DNA of 64,000 bases from Kumtagia sp963839725 (lineage in GTDB: Bacteria; Pseudomonadota; Alphaproteobacteria; Rhizobiales; Rhizobiaceae). The notes beneath the pieces are model-generated. The model did no database searches. It was given only the letters and a program-made list of their open reading frames with translations, and had not been told where the DNA came from. Location: positions 62,001 to 126,000 of the forward strand of contig CAWIWT010000022.1 in NCBI GenBank assembly GCA_963839725.1, given 5' to 3'. A program made the translations under genes and the position numbers. Shown one piece after another: positions 16,760 through 25,060 of this stretch (positions are counted from its first letter, which is position 1; each line of letters starts with the position of its first letter).

Positions 16760-17233
16760 TTAGATGAAGTTGACCTTCACGATCTCATAGCCGCGCGCGC
16801 CGCCCGGCGCGATTACCTCGATCGCGTCGCCGACTTCCTTGCCGATCAGGGCCCGCGCAATTGGCGAGGAAATCGAAATGCGGCCGGAGCGCACATCAGC
16901 CTCCTGATCGCCGACGATCTGGTAGGTCTTTTCTTCCTCGGTGTCCTCATCGACGAGAACGACGGTAGCGCCGAACTTCACCTTTGACCCAGAAAGTTTA
17001 GAAATATCAATAACTTCTGCCCGCGCGACAAGGTCTTCGAGCTCGTTGATACGGCCCTCATTCAGGCTCTGCGCCTCCTTGGCGGAATGGTACTCGGCAT
17101 TCTCCGACAGGTCGCCATGCGAACGCGCTTCCGAGATCGCCCCGATGATGCGCTGACGTTCTTCCTGCTGACGCCAGCGCAGCTCTTCCTTGAGCGACAC
17201 GAATCCGCCTGCAGTCATAGGAACCTTGATCAT
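16760..17233 (-). CDS. greA: Transcription elongation factor GreA
   Basis: 157 residues, the standard length. The N-terminal coiled coil carries the acidic tip GDLSENAEYHSAKEAQ that reaches into the RNA polymerase secondary channel and stimulates transcript cleavage; the C-terminal FKBP-like domain follows (ISISSPIARALIGKEVGD). The ATG at 17233 follows GGAAGGCCGAACGGTT. The leader between the likely promoter and this start contains a complete intrinsic terminator, so expression is probably set by attenuation. Confidence 0.97.
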   Translation of the reverse strand: MIKVPMTAGGFVSLKEELRWRQQEERQRIIGAISEARSHGDLSENAEYHSAKEAQSLNEGRINELEDLVARAEVIDISKLSGSKVKFGATVVLVDEDTEEEKTYQIVGDQEADVRSGRISISSPIARALIGKEVGDAIEVIAPGGARGYEIVKVNFI

Positions 17234-17301
17234 AACCGTTCGGCCTTTCCTTCCAGATACACGCCCCGCGTGGTGCCGGCTTATTCCGGCTTGGCTACGG
17301 A

Positions 17302-17338
17302 CAAAAAAAGAAAACGGTCCGCAGGGACGGAACCGTTT
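17302..17338 (-). terminator. Intrinsic terminator inside the greA leader
   Basis: On the minus strand AAACGGT pairs with ACCGTTT, extended by CCG/CGG past a one-base bulge, and is followed by TTTTCTTTTTTT. It lies about 70-105 bases upstream of the greA ATG and downstream of the likely greA promoter. No other minus-strand gene precedes it. Confidence 0.8.
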
Positions 17339-17358
17339 CTCAGCTCGTTCGGCTGACA

Positions 17359-17386
17359 ATATAGCAATGTTCGAATGATTTTCACG
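17359..17386 (-). promoter_or_regulatory. Likely greA promoter
   Basis: Minus-strand -10 CTATAT (17359-17364), the alphaproteobacterial consensus, with -35 CGTGAA (17381-17386) at a 16-base spacer. The start site would be near 17352, only ~15 bases before the leader hairpin. Confidence 0.6.
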
Positions 17387-17529
17387 AAAAAAAGCGGTGG
17401 CACACCAGGCCGTCGATTGGAACCTCAGGATGGTGCCGGAGACAGGGTAACCCGGTTGTGAACCGCGAGAGCATCAAAAACGCACCAGTGCCCCTTGCTG
17501 CACTTTCTGCTGCGCCTACCTCCGGCAGT

Positions 17530-18657
17530 ATGAGACAAGCCAAGCCGCTTTTGGCCCTTGCCGCCGCGTTCATTTTGTCCGCCGTCAGTGCAGCGCCAGC
17601 GATAGCTCAAAGCGCACCGCTTCACGCCGAAGTCGTCACCGACGGACTTCGCAATCCGTGGGGTCTGGATTTCCTGCCGGGCGGCGAGGTGATCGTCACC
17701 GAACGGCCGGGCCAGATCCGGCTATTGGTGAACGGAACGCTCTCCGAACAGCTGGTGGGCGTGCCCAAGGTCGCGGCACGCGGTCAGGGCGGCTTGCTCG
17801 ATATCGCGGTTTCTCCGAAATTCGCCGAAGACAGACTGATCTTCTTCAGCTTTTCCGAGCCGGGTCGCGGAGGTGCCGGTACGGCTGTCGCACGGGCGAA
17901 GCTGGTCACGGACGAAGGCACGCCGCGCCTCGAAGAGGTTCAAACCATCTTCTCCATGAGCAAGAAGACCGGTACGGCGCGCCATTTCGGTTCCCGGTTG
18001 GTCTTCGCTCGCGATGGAACCCTGTTCATCACAACCGGCGATCGCGGCAAGGGCGAGCGCGCTCAGGACATGAATGACCACGCAGGCGCCGTTCTGCGCA
18101 TCAACGCGGATGGGTCGATCCCGGCTGACAACCCCTCACCCAATGGCAGCGATCGCCTGCCCGAAATCTGGTCGAAGGGTCATCGCAACATTCAGGGCGC
18201 GGCGCTCGATCCGTCGACCGGCGCGCTGTGGACCGTCGAGCACGGCGCCAAGGGCGGCGACGAAATCAACCGCCCCGAAGCCGGCAAGAACTACGGCTGG
18301 CCGGTAATTTCCTATGGGGTAGATTATTCAGGCGAAAAGATCGGCATAGGCACCGAAGCCGCGGGCTACGAGCAGCCGCTGCACTACTGGGATCCGTCGA
18401 TCGCGCCATCCGGCATGGCGTTTTACGACGGCAACATGTTTCCGGAGTGGAAGGGAGACCTACTGGTCGGTTCGCTGAAATTCGCCTATCTCGCGCATCT
18501 CGACCGTGATGCGGCAGGCAGGATCGGTTTGGAGGAAAAGCTGGTCAACGGCGAATATGGCCGCATCCGCGACGTCAATGTCGCGCCTGACGGCTCGATC
18601 TGGCTGCTGACGGACCAGCGCAACGGCGCCATCGTGAGGTTGTCGCGCGGCGATTGA
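17530..18657 (+). CDS. Periplasmic aldose/sorbosone dehydrogenase, PQQ-dependent family
   Basis: 375 residues. A signal peptide (LLALAAAFILSAVSAAPAIAQ) is followed by a six-bladed beta-propeller of the soluble glucose/sorbosone dehydrogenase family: LRNPWGLDFLPGGEVIVTER, ARHFGSRLVFARDGTLFITTGDRG, IWSKGHRNIQG, EHGAKGGDEINRPEAGKNYGWP. Members such as the E. coli aldose dehydrogenase oxidise sugars with PQQ in the periplasm. PQQ and Ca2+ ligand residues (H in ARHFGSR, R in KGHRN, GDEIN) appear present. Start chosen at MRQAKPLL because the signal peptide begins there; a GTG 24 codons upstream is possible. It seems to be a single gene. Confidence 0.88.
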   Translation: MRQAKPLLALAAAFILSAVSAAPAIAQSAPLHAEVVTDGLRNPWGLDFLPGGEVIVTERPGQIRLLVNGTLSEQLVGVPKVAARGQGGLLDIAVSPKFAEDRLIFFSFSEPGRGGAGTAVARAKLVTDEGTPRLEEVQTIFSMSKKTGTARHFGSRLVFARDGTLFITTGDRGKGERAQDMNDHAGAVLRINADGSIPADNPSPNGSDRLPEIWSKGHRNIQGAALDPSTGALWTVEHGAKGGDEINRPEAGKNYGWPVISYGVDYSGEKIGIGTEAAGYEQPLHYWDPSIAPSGMAFYDGNMFPEWKGDLLVGSLKFAYLAHLDRDAAGRIGLEEKLVNGEYGRIRDVNVAPDGSIWLLTDQRNGAIVRLSRGD

Positions 18658-18730
18658 TGCCCATGGCATAAAACAAATGCACCCCCCGGCATGGACCGAG
18701 GGTGCAATCAGAAATCCCGACGCTGCCGGA

Positions 18731-19265
18731 TCAGCCCTTGTAGGACTCGATCTGCTCAGCCAGTTCCTTGTATTCCTCGCAGGACGTGCCGCAGCGCTTC
18801 TCGATCTCGCTGAGCTGGTTCTTCGCCGAAGCAACGTCGCCGCGCTGCAGATGTGCCTCACCGAGATATTCGCGCACCAGCGTGTAGTTCGGGTCGATGC
18901 GCAGCGCTTCCTCGTAGTAGCCGAGGCCGACGAGAATTCGTCCGGCCTTGCGGTGCGAATAGCCGAGATAGTTGAGGATGCGCGGATCGCTCTTGTTCTG
19001 CGCAAGGCTGAGCACCTTGATCGCCTCCTCGTAGTCGCCCTTCTCCGCCAGCTTGCGGCCGGTCGCATAGAGGCTGTCGTCGTCGGTCGCGCCGCTCCTC
19101 TGCACCACGCATTTCTTGGACTTCTTGCTCGTAAACCTTGCCCGCCGGACAATCGGGAACCTGATCGGCGCCACCTCCGCCGCCACCGGCAGCGAATGAA
19201 GGTGCGGCAGCAAGCGGCGCAATGATGATGGCTGACGCGATGATTGTGGCAAGCCGGTAGCGCAT
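18731..19265 (-). pseudogene. Secreted TPR-repeat protein with one frameshift
   Basis: The ATG at 19265 (GAGGAGAGAG upstream) opens a signal peptide and Gly-rich linker (ATIIASAIIIAPLAAAPSFA, then PDCPAGKVY). At about 19125-19135 the frame changes by one base and continues as KKCVVQRSGATDDDSLYATGRKLAEKG, then TPR units (YLGYSHRKAGRILVGLGYYEEALRIDP; REYLGEAHLQRGDVASAKNQL) to the stop at 18731. Removing one base from TTTACGAGC would restore a ~177-residue periplasmic TPR protein. It is a real frameshift or a sequence error; no function can be given beyond protein-protein contact. Confidence 0.8.
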
Positions 19266-19353
19266 GGACTCTCTCCTCGAATAACCAATTGCCTTTGCAG
19301 GTATCAACGCCGGCAAACCCGCAATTCTTCCGCTTCTGTTTGCGCCCTCCAGA

Positions 19354-19746
19354 TCAGGCGCGGAATATCAGGGTGGCGCCACCACAAATCAGCGCAAAGC
19401 CGATTACGTGGTTCTATGTGATGCCTTCCTTCAAATAGAACACCGAAAACACCACGAAGACAACGAGGGTTATTACCTCCTGCATCGTCTTCAGTTCCGC
19501 CCCCGAGTAGACCGATGCGATTCGCCGGAACCGCTAGCCAGTATTCGATGAAGGCGATGCCCCACGAAAAAATGACAGCGCATAGAGCGGCGACGCCTTG
19601 AATTTCAAATGCCCGTACCAGGCGAACGTCATGAACGCGTTAGACGCCAGAAGCAGCAGGATCGGCATGCTTTTGGCGATATGATCGCGGTCATTCGAGG
19701 CACCTCGTTTGGCGGGAGGCGACATTTCGAACACGCGAATTGTCAT
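19354..19746 (-). pseudogene. Remnant of a DMT-family membrane protein (DUF486)
   Basis: Across frames the minus strand encodes MPILLLLASNAFMTFAWYGH, then (after one shift) SWGIAFIEYWLAVPANRIG, then (after another) VYSGAELKTMQEVITLVVF, VFSVFYLKEGIT, an in-frame TAG, and NHVIGFALICGGATLIFR ending at 19354. That is the full layout of the ~110-residue, four-helix DUF486 protein. Two frameshifts plus a stop indicate decay rather than a single error. The N-terminus is uncertain (ATG at 19746, 19725 or 19668). Confidence 0.85.
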
Positions 19747-19841
19747 GTCAATCAGAGTTGAATCCTGACAAAGCCTTTGTCGGGCGTGACCTGCCGCTCA
19801 AATTCTGTATCATTCCCGATCAGCGAGCAGGGAGTCCGCCC

Positions 19842-20267
19842 GTGCAACGAAACGTAGACAAGGACTGGGATCTGACGATCGGACCTGACACCGTCCGGCT
19901 TTTCATCGAGAAGGCCAAGGTGATCAGTGCGGGCATCAAAGAAGACTACGCGGATGGCCAGGAGCACGAGGTCGAGTTCGACGGCGATCGCCACGATAAT
20001 CACCACCATGACGGCCTTGCGGAAGAGAAAACCGAAAACCTGACCGAGGAGGAGCTGAAGCAGCTCATCGGCGATCTCAATGTCGATGAGGCTGCCGAAC
20101 TGGTTGCGCTGGTATGGATCGGGCGCGGCGACTTCGACCCCGCGGAGTGGACCGAAGCCGTCACCGCCGCACGCGAACGCGGCAACCACCGCACGGCGAA
20201 ATATCTTCTGGGCATGCCGATGCTGGGCGATTGGCTTGAAGAAGGACTGGAAGCGATCGGGGCTTAG
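19842..20267 (+). CDS. DUF3775 family protein
   Basis: 141 residues of unknown function. The N-terminal helix region (DWDLTIGPDTVRLFIEKAKVISAGIKEDYADGQ) is followed by a histidine-rich acidic linker (DRHDNHHHDG) and a C-terminal helical domain (LTEEELKQLIGDLNVDEAAELVALVWIGRGDF). This matches the DUF3775 pattern of alphaproteobacteria. The GTG at 19842 follows GGGAGTCCGCCC and matches where the conserved region starts, so the 34 upstream codons are unlikely to be used. Cytoplasmic; the His-rich segment might bind metal, by inference. Confidence 0.82.
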   Translation: MQRNVDKDWDLTIGPDTVRLFIEKAKVISAGIKEDYADGQEHEVEFDGDRHDNHHHDGLAEEKTENLTEEELKQLIGDLNVDEAAELVALVWIGRGDFDPAEWTEAVTAARERGNHRTAKYLLGMPMLGDWLEEGLEAIGA

Positions 20268-20338
20268 GGCGGCGCGCCTTTCTGCCAACGCTGCAGCGCA
20301 AACGCGCAACCAATCAGCCCAAGCGCCGTTGACCGCCA

Positions 20339-21235
20339 ATGGATCCACGAAAAACCGCGTTGGCTTTGGCTGCCCTTCTCGCCTTTGTGGCCCCACACTC
20401 ATTCGCCGAGACCCTACGTCTTCCCAACAAGGCGCCTATCCCCGAAGTCAATGCGCCGCCTGCCGGCAACGTCTCGCCAAGGCAACTCGGCGATGTTCCA
20501 GTACCTGAGCCAAGGCCCGATGCTCCCGCCCGCAAGGAAAGTGCTGTACCGGTCGAGCCGCCGGCGGCCGATGCCCCTCAGGAAACGCCTCCAACCGCTC
20601 CGCTTCCTGAGGAAGCACCAGCCGGCCAGAAAGCGCGCAGCGAACCTTCCTCGCCGCCCGATCCGCGCTCGGCCCAAGCGCCTGCATCGCAAATGCCGCT
20701 CACGGAAATGTCCTGCCGCCAACGCTTGCAGACTCTCGGCGTCGCGTTTCAGAATCGTCCGGCGGAGGCGGATGCCAGCGGCTGCGCCATGCCTTACCCG
20801 GTGAACGTGAAGACGCTCGGCAACGGCGTAGCGATCGAGCCGGAAGCGATAATGAATTGCGCGATAGCGGAAGCTACGGCACGGTTCGCAGCCGAAGTTA
20901 TCGCGCCAACGGCTCGGCGTGATTTCGGCGCCGACCTGAAATCAATCTCGCAAGCCTCCGCCTATATTTGTCGCCCGCGCAACGGCACCACGAAACTGTC
21001 CGAACATGCATTCGGCAACGCACTCGACATTGCCTCCTTCAAACTCTCCGACGGACAGGTTGTGGATGTCGTCCTTCGCCCCGAGGAGCAAGCGGCTCGC
21101 TTCCTCGGCGCCCTGAGGAAGGCGGCATGCGGACCATTCAGGACGGTGCTTGGACCGGGCAGCGATGCGGACCACGCTACCCATTTCCACCTCGACCTGG
21201 CGCCTCGCCGCCACGGTGGCACTGTCTGCGAATAG
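20339..21235 (+). CDS. Extensin-like C-terminal domain protein, secreted (first of two)
   Basis: 298 residues: signal peptide (ALALAALLAFVAPHSFA), a ~100-residue Pro/Ala/Glu-rich linker, then the extensin-like_C domain starting at CRQRLQTLGVAF. Conserved elements are SAYICRPRNG, KLSEHAFGNALDI and VLGPGSDADHATHFHLDLAPR. The pattern of H and D residues (SEHAFGNALDI, HFHLD) resembles D-Ala-D-Ala metallopeptidases of the M15 type, so a periplasmic murein role is plausible, by inference. A paralogue follows 150 bases downstream. Confidence 0.88.
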   Translation: MDPRKTALALAALLAFVAPHSFAETLRLPNKAPIPEVNAPPAGNVSPRQLGDVPVPEPRPDAPARKESAVPVEPPAADAPQETPPTAPLPEEAPAGQKARSEPSSPPDPRSAQAPASQMPLTEMSCRQRLQTLGVAFQNRPAEADASGCAMPYPVNVKTLGNGVAIEPEAIMNCAIAEATARFAAEVIAPTARRDFGADLKSISQASAYICRPRNGTTKLSEHAFGNALDIASFKLSDGQVVDVVLRPEEQAARFLGALRKAACGPFRTVLGPGSDADHATHFHLDLAPRRHGGTVCE

Positions 21236-21385
21236 CCCGTATCAGCGGCTGCCCGGGCGCGATGGGAGCAAGGGCACGGCCATATTGACGCCGCAGGCGT
21301 GAACGCCACCGCTGACCTTTCCTTTACGCTTGTCCCCTAGTCTCGCCGGCGGGACAGATATTGCTGACGGGACAGCGTTTTAGGG

Positions 21386-22297
21386 ATGCGCATTCAAGTA
21401 TCGCGTATGCGCGCGCTTCCGCGTGCCGCCGGGGCATTTTTTTTGCTCGCAGCACTCGCCACGGCTTGCAGCACGGAAAACGTGCTCTCGCTCCGGCCAG
21501 ATGTCGATGTCGGCACCAGCACCGCCGCCTTGCCACGCGCGGAGATTGCCGCACCAGTCGATGAAGTTGATCCTCGGTTCGAAGAGGTTGATCCTCAGTT
21601 CGAAGAAGTTGCCCAGCAGGTCGAGCCAGCTACCCCGCAGGTCGATTTAATGGCACCGCAAAACGACGAGATTGCTCCAGAGGAGCCCATCGAGGTTGCC
21701 TATCCACGGTTGGACGATCCCGTCGAACCTGTGGAACCGCCAGCGGTGATGTCCTCCGCCGAAGAGGATTGCCGCCGCGACCTGAAGCGTCTCGGCGTGC
21801 GGTTCGAGGACGTCGAACCAATCCATGAAAGTGCGACCTGCAACATCGATTGGCCGGTGAAGGTTTCGGCGATCGGCAGCGTCCGGATGAAACCCGCCGC
21901 CACGTTGAGCTGCCAGATGGCCGCGGCTTTCGCGCACTGGACGAAGAAGGAACTGGTGCCGACTGCGCGCTGGCGTTACATGTCCGGCGTCAAGACGATC
22001 CATCAGGGGTCGAGCTATTCCTGCCGGAACATTCGCGGCTCGCGCGGCACGCCCTCACAGCACTCTATCGGCAACGCGCTTGACGTGATGCGGATCGAGT
22101 TGAACAACGGCAAGGACATCGACGTTCGCAAGCCCGGCTGGTTTGCTTTCCGCAAGAAGGCCTTCCTGAACAGCGTGCGCAGGGATGGCTGCGCCTATTT
22201 CAACACCGTGCTCGGTCCCGGCTACAACGCCGACCACGCCGACCACTTCCATTTCGACATCATGCCGCGCAAGAATGGCTACGTGGCGTGCAGATAG
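21386..22297 (+). CDS. Extensin-like C-terminal domain lipoprotein (second of two)
   Basis: 303 residues. The signal sequence ends in a lipobox (LATAC), so this copy is likely lipid-anchored, unlike the preceding soluble one. A Glu/Pro/Val-rich linker with a short repeat (DEVDPRFEEVDPQFEEV) precedes the domain, which has CRRDLKRLGVRFEDV, SSYSCRNIRGS, SQHSIGNALDV and VLGPGYNADHADHFHFDIMPR. The same H/D layout as its neighbour is kept. The pair probably arose by tandem duplication and now differs in anchoring. ATG at 21386 follows TTAGGG; an ATG seven codons later is possible. Confidence 0.88.
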   Translation: MRIQVSRMRALPRAAGAFFLLAALATACSTENVLSLRPDVDVGTSTAALPRAEIAAPVDEVDPRFEEVDPQFEEVAQQVEPATPQVDLMAPQNDEIAPEEPIEVAYPRLDDPVEPVEPPAVMSSAEEDCRRDLKRLGVRFEDVEPIHESATCNIDWPVKVSAIGSVRMKPAATLSCQMAAAFAHWTKKELVPTARWRYMSGVKTIHQGSSYSCRNIRGSRGTPSQHSIGNALDVMRIELNNGKDIDVRKPGWFAFRKKAFLNSVRRDGCAYFNTVLGPGYNADHADHFHFDIMPRKNGYVACR

Positions 22298-22322
22298 CGA
22301 CGGATGTTCTCCCGCGTAAATC

Positions 22323-22494
22323 CCCCTCACCCCGGCCTCCGCTTCGCTCGGCCACCCTCTCCCCGGCGGGGAGAGGAGATCGTCCGCCTCCCAGCTTCGA
22401 TCTCAAATTTTGAAGGGTTGAGCGCTGCGGCTGAAGGGACTCCTCTCCCCGCCGGGGAGAGGATGGCCGAGCGAAGCGGAGGCCGGGTGAGGGG
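22323..22494. repeat. Large inverted repeat (~54-bp arms)
   Basis: Left arm 22323-22376 reads CCCTCACCCCGGCCTCCGCT and onward; right arm 22441-22494 is its near-perfect reverse complement ending GGCCGGGTGAGGGG. Each arm holds its own small palindrome (CTCTCCCCGGCGGGGAGAG). The 64-base centre holds no gene. The stretch from 22495 to 22825 shows nothing further that I recognise. Confidence 0.9.
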
Positions 22495-22825
22495 AGTACT
22501 ATTCAGGCAGCAATTTCGATTCCGGAACAAGCGGGTAGACCGGCGAAGTGAATCAAACCCTGAGCCCTGCCGCCTCACCCTACCCGAGCAAATTCCCTAG
22601 GGTGCGCATGAACACCCGTGCGCCAGGTTCGATCCAGCGGCGAGCGCGGTAAGCGCCGGCATGAGCCAAGCAATCGCGCGGATTGTGCGAGACTCCGTGC
22701 TCGGGCACGAGTCAATCCCCGAGCCAAGACAGAACACGCCGTTCAAATATCATCGCGACTGCGTGGCCGAATAGCCCGAGACGATCCGGTCCGGCAGGCC
22801 GCGCAGCGGCAAACGCCATGACCGC

Positions 22826-23116
22826 TCATGCGAAACGGATTTCCTCATCGAAAGCGCCTGACGCAGATGCGCCACGCTCCTCATCGTTCTCGCAGTGATG
22901 AAAAATATCGTGGTAGTCCATCTCGACGCCAAACCCGGATGCCACCGCCTCTAAGACGCGCGGAGAAACCAGGTTCTCGGCGTACGCGAGCAAGAGGCGC
23001 CCCGACTGGCGGTCGAGGCACCATGCCCAAGCCGCTGCCAGTTTGAGAGACGAAAGCTTCAAAACCGGCGGATCTATAGGCGCTCCAGGCTCAACATTGT
23101 GGGCGTGCCGCGCCAC
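22826..23116 (-). CDS. Hypothetical small protein
   Basis: Up to 96 residues. The part from LKLSSLKLAAAWAWCLDRQSG onward looks like a real protein (LLLAYAENLVSPRVLEAVASGFGVEMDYHDIFHH), with alternating helix patterns, two Cys and a His/Asp-rich centre; the first ~20 residues are less convincing and overlap the end of the TPR gene by 43 bases. No domain, signal peptide or membrane segment is recognised. It may be translated with the TPR gene. The start is uncertain. Confidence 0.5.
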   Translation of the reverse strand: MARHAHNVEPGAPIDPPVLKLSSLKLAAAWAWCLDRQSGRLLLAYAENLVSPRVLEAVASGFGVEMDYHDIFHHCENDEERGASASGAFDEEIRFA

Positions 23117-24832
23117 GCCTTGGCAAACTCGGAAGCTGCCTTGGTCTGCGCGGCGGTGTCGCCCTTCGCCTTGGCGGTCGCTTCGATGCCGTAAAGCAGC
23201 CAGGCGTTGCCTCGGGATTGCTCGAGAGCCGCGCTAAACGCCTTCGCTGCCTCGTCGGCCTGCCCCTCCTTCAGAAGTGCGGCGCCAAGCGACTGACGGA
23301 CTGGATAGTACCAAAACGGCGGCTCCATATACGGGATCGTGTCCTCGGTTGTCACGGCTTGCCGCCATTGGTCGATCGCAGCCTTGTTGTCTCCCTCGGC
23401 TTGGGCAGCGCGTGCCAGAACCACGCTTCGCGCAACGCCGAGAACCGGTCGGGCGGGAATGGCCCAGGCGTCGAGGGTTGACCAGTCTGTTCCGGTCTCG
23501 ATGCTTTCAATCGCGGCGGCTTCCTTCCTGGCTCCGGCAACATCCTTCTTGCTGGCCAAGGCGACACCTCGCGCGTAGTGCCACATCGCCTTGACATAGG
23601 GCGGCGCCCCGGCGGGATCTGGCAATGCCATGATCTTGTCGGCGTCCGCATACTGGGCCCAGGCGAAATAGGGAGCAGCCTTGACCGGTTGGGCGATCGG
23701 AATGGCCGCGGCAACATCGTTGCTCAGCCATTTGTCAAGCTTGTCGGCCTCTGTGAGAACCGTCTGCGTGTCACCCAGCAACTGCGCCGAGACCAGCACG
23801 AAATGGATGTTGTGCGAGTAGTAACCGATTGGATAGACGCCCAGCGCGCCGGTCTGTGAAATGTAGGTCTCATCGACAGCCGACGCGGCCCGATTGGACT
23901 TGAGGGAATTGTCGACACGGCCAACGCGATAGTAGATGTGGCTTGGCATGTGCACGATATGCCCGGCTCCCGGCATGAGCGCGGCCAGCTTGTCCGCATA
24001 GGGCTCGGCGCGCTCCGGCCTGTCCGAAGCCTCGACCAGATGGATGTAGAGGTGGATGGCTGAAGGGTGATCCGGCTTCTTGGCAAGCACCTTTTCCAGG
24101 CGTGTCTGCACATCCGCGGTCCGTCCCTTCGGAGCCTTGCCGCCCGGCTCCCAATAGTCCCAGGGTTGGGTGTCCATTCCTGCTTCGGCCGCCAGAACCA
24201 TAAGTTCGAGATCGTCCGGATATTTGTCGGAAAGTGCTGCCGTCGCATCCGCAAACGCCGCATCGAGCTTCGGCCGCTCCGCCGCCGGATCATCCGAATA
24301 ACGTGTGGCAATCGCCGCAATCAGCGCCTTCTCCTTTTCGCTCGCTCCGGCTGCAAGGCTCTGCGCCATTCGGATCGCAGAGACTGCCTGGCCATTCACT
24401 TCCGGATCCATCGGCACGTTGATGTTGGGGCCGAGCACAAGCGCCTCAATGGCGAAACACATCGCGCAACTCGGATCCAGTCGCTGCGCCTTGCGGAGCG
24501 CGCGTCTTGCCTCGGCGTGATTGAAATTCGTCGCCATTCTGAGGCCCTGGTCGAAATAGCTTTGCGCTTCCTTGCTCTTGGTCGTGATCGGATAACTCAG
24601 CGTACCGAGATCGCTCCACAAAGGCGGCTCGGCATCCTCGTAAGCCTTGATCGCCTCAGGCGACTGAACCTGCGCAGGAATGTCAGCGAAACGGCAATGC
24701 GGAGCGTTGAGCAGTTCCGAGCGGAATCTCGCTGTCGGTCGCACCGTATTTTGCCGCGGCTGCCCCAACTCCAAGACCAGCCAAGACGAGCGCCGGCAGC
24801 CCTACTAGCTGCAGGAGATAAGGAGCCTTCAT
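23074..24832 (-). pseudogene. Secreted TPR-repeat protein, frameshift after the signal peptide
   Basis: ATG at 24832, with GGAGG six bases upstream, begins a clear signal peptide (LLQLVGLPALVLAGLGVGAA) and reads ALPFR before a stop at 24683. The main 530-residue body is in another frame, starting around ADIPAQVQSPEAIKAYEDAEP (near 24690). Dropping one base from CGTTTCGCTGAC joins them. The body has several TPR units, the motif SCAMCFAIEALVLGPNINVPM and HIVHMPSHIYYRVGR, typical of a periplasmic TPR family of unknown role. If the shift is real, the protein loses export. Confidence 0.82.
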
Positions 24833-25060
24833 CGCAGCCTCCATGCATTTAGATTGTGAGGCACGTCCACCCGATAGTGCTACCGGGCATATTCCGCCTC
24901 GCGACTATTTTTGGCAAATCACTTTGCGGGCGATATCGGGGCTTCGGCACCCCATATGTTCAAGGCAGGCATGTCAGCACGCCTGACAGCAGGCGTCGTC
25001 GTCGAATAGACTTGGCAGTCCGGCGCCGGTAAAGTGGCCCGAAACAAGCGTGGATGACCC

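Noticed and set aside
22323..22494. Possible CRISPR array
   Set aside because: Only two arms in inverted, not direct, orientation; no spacers.
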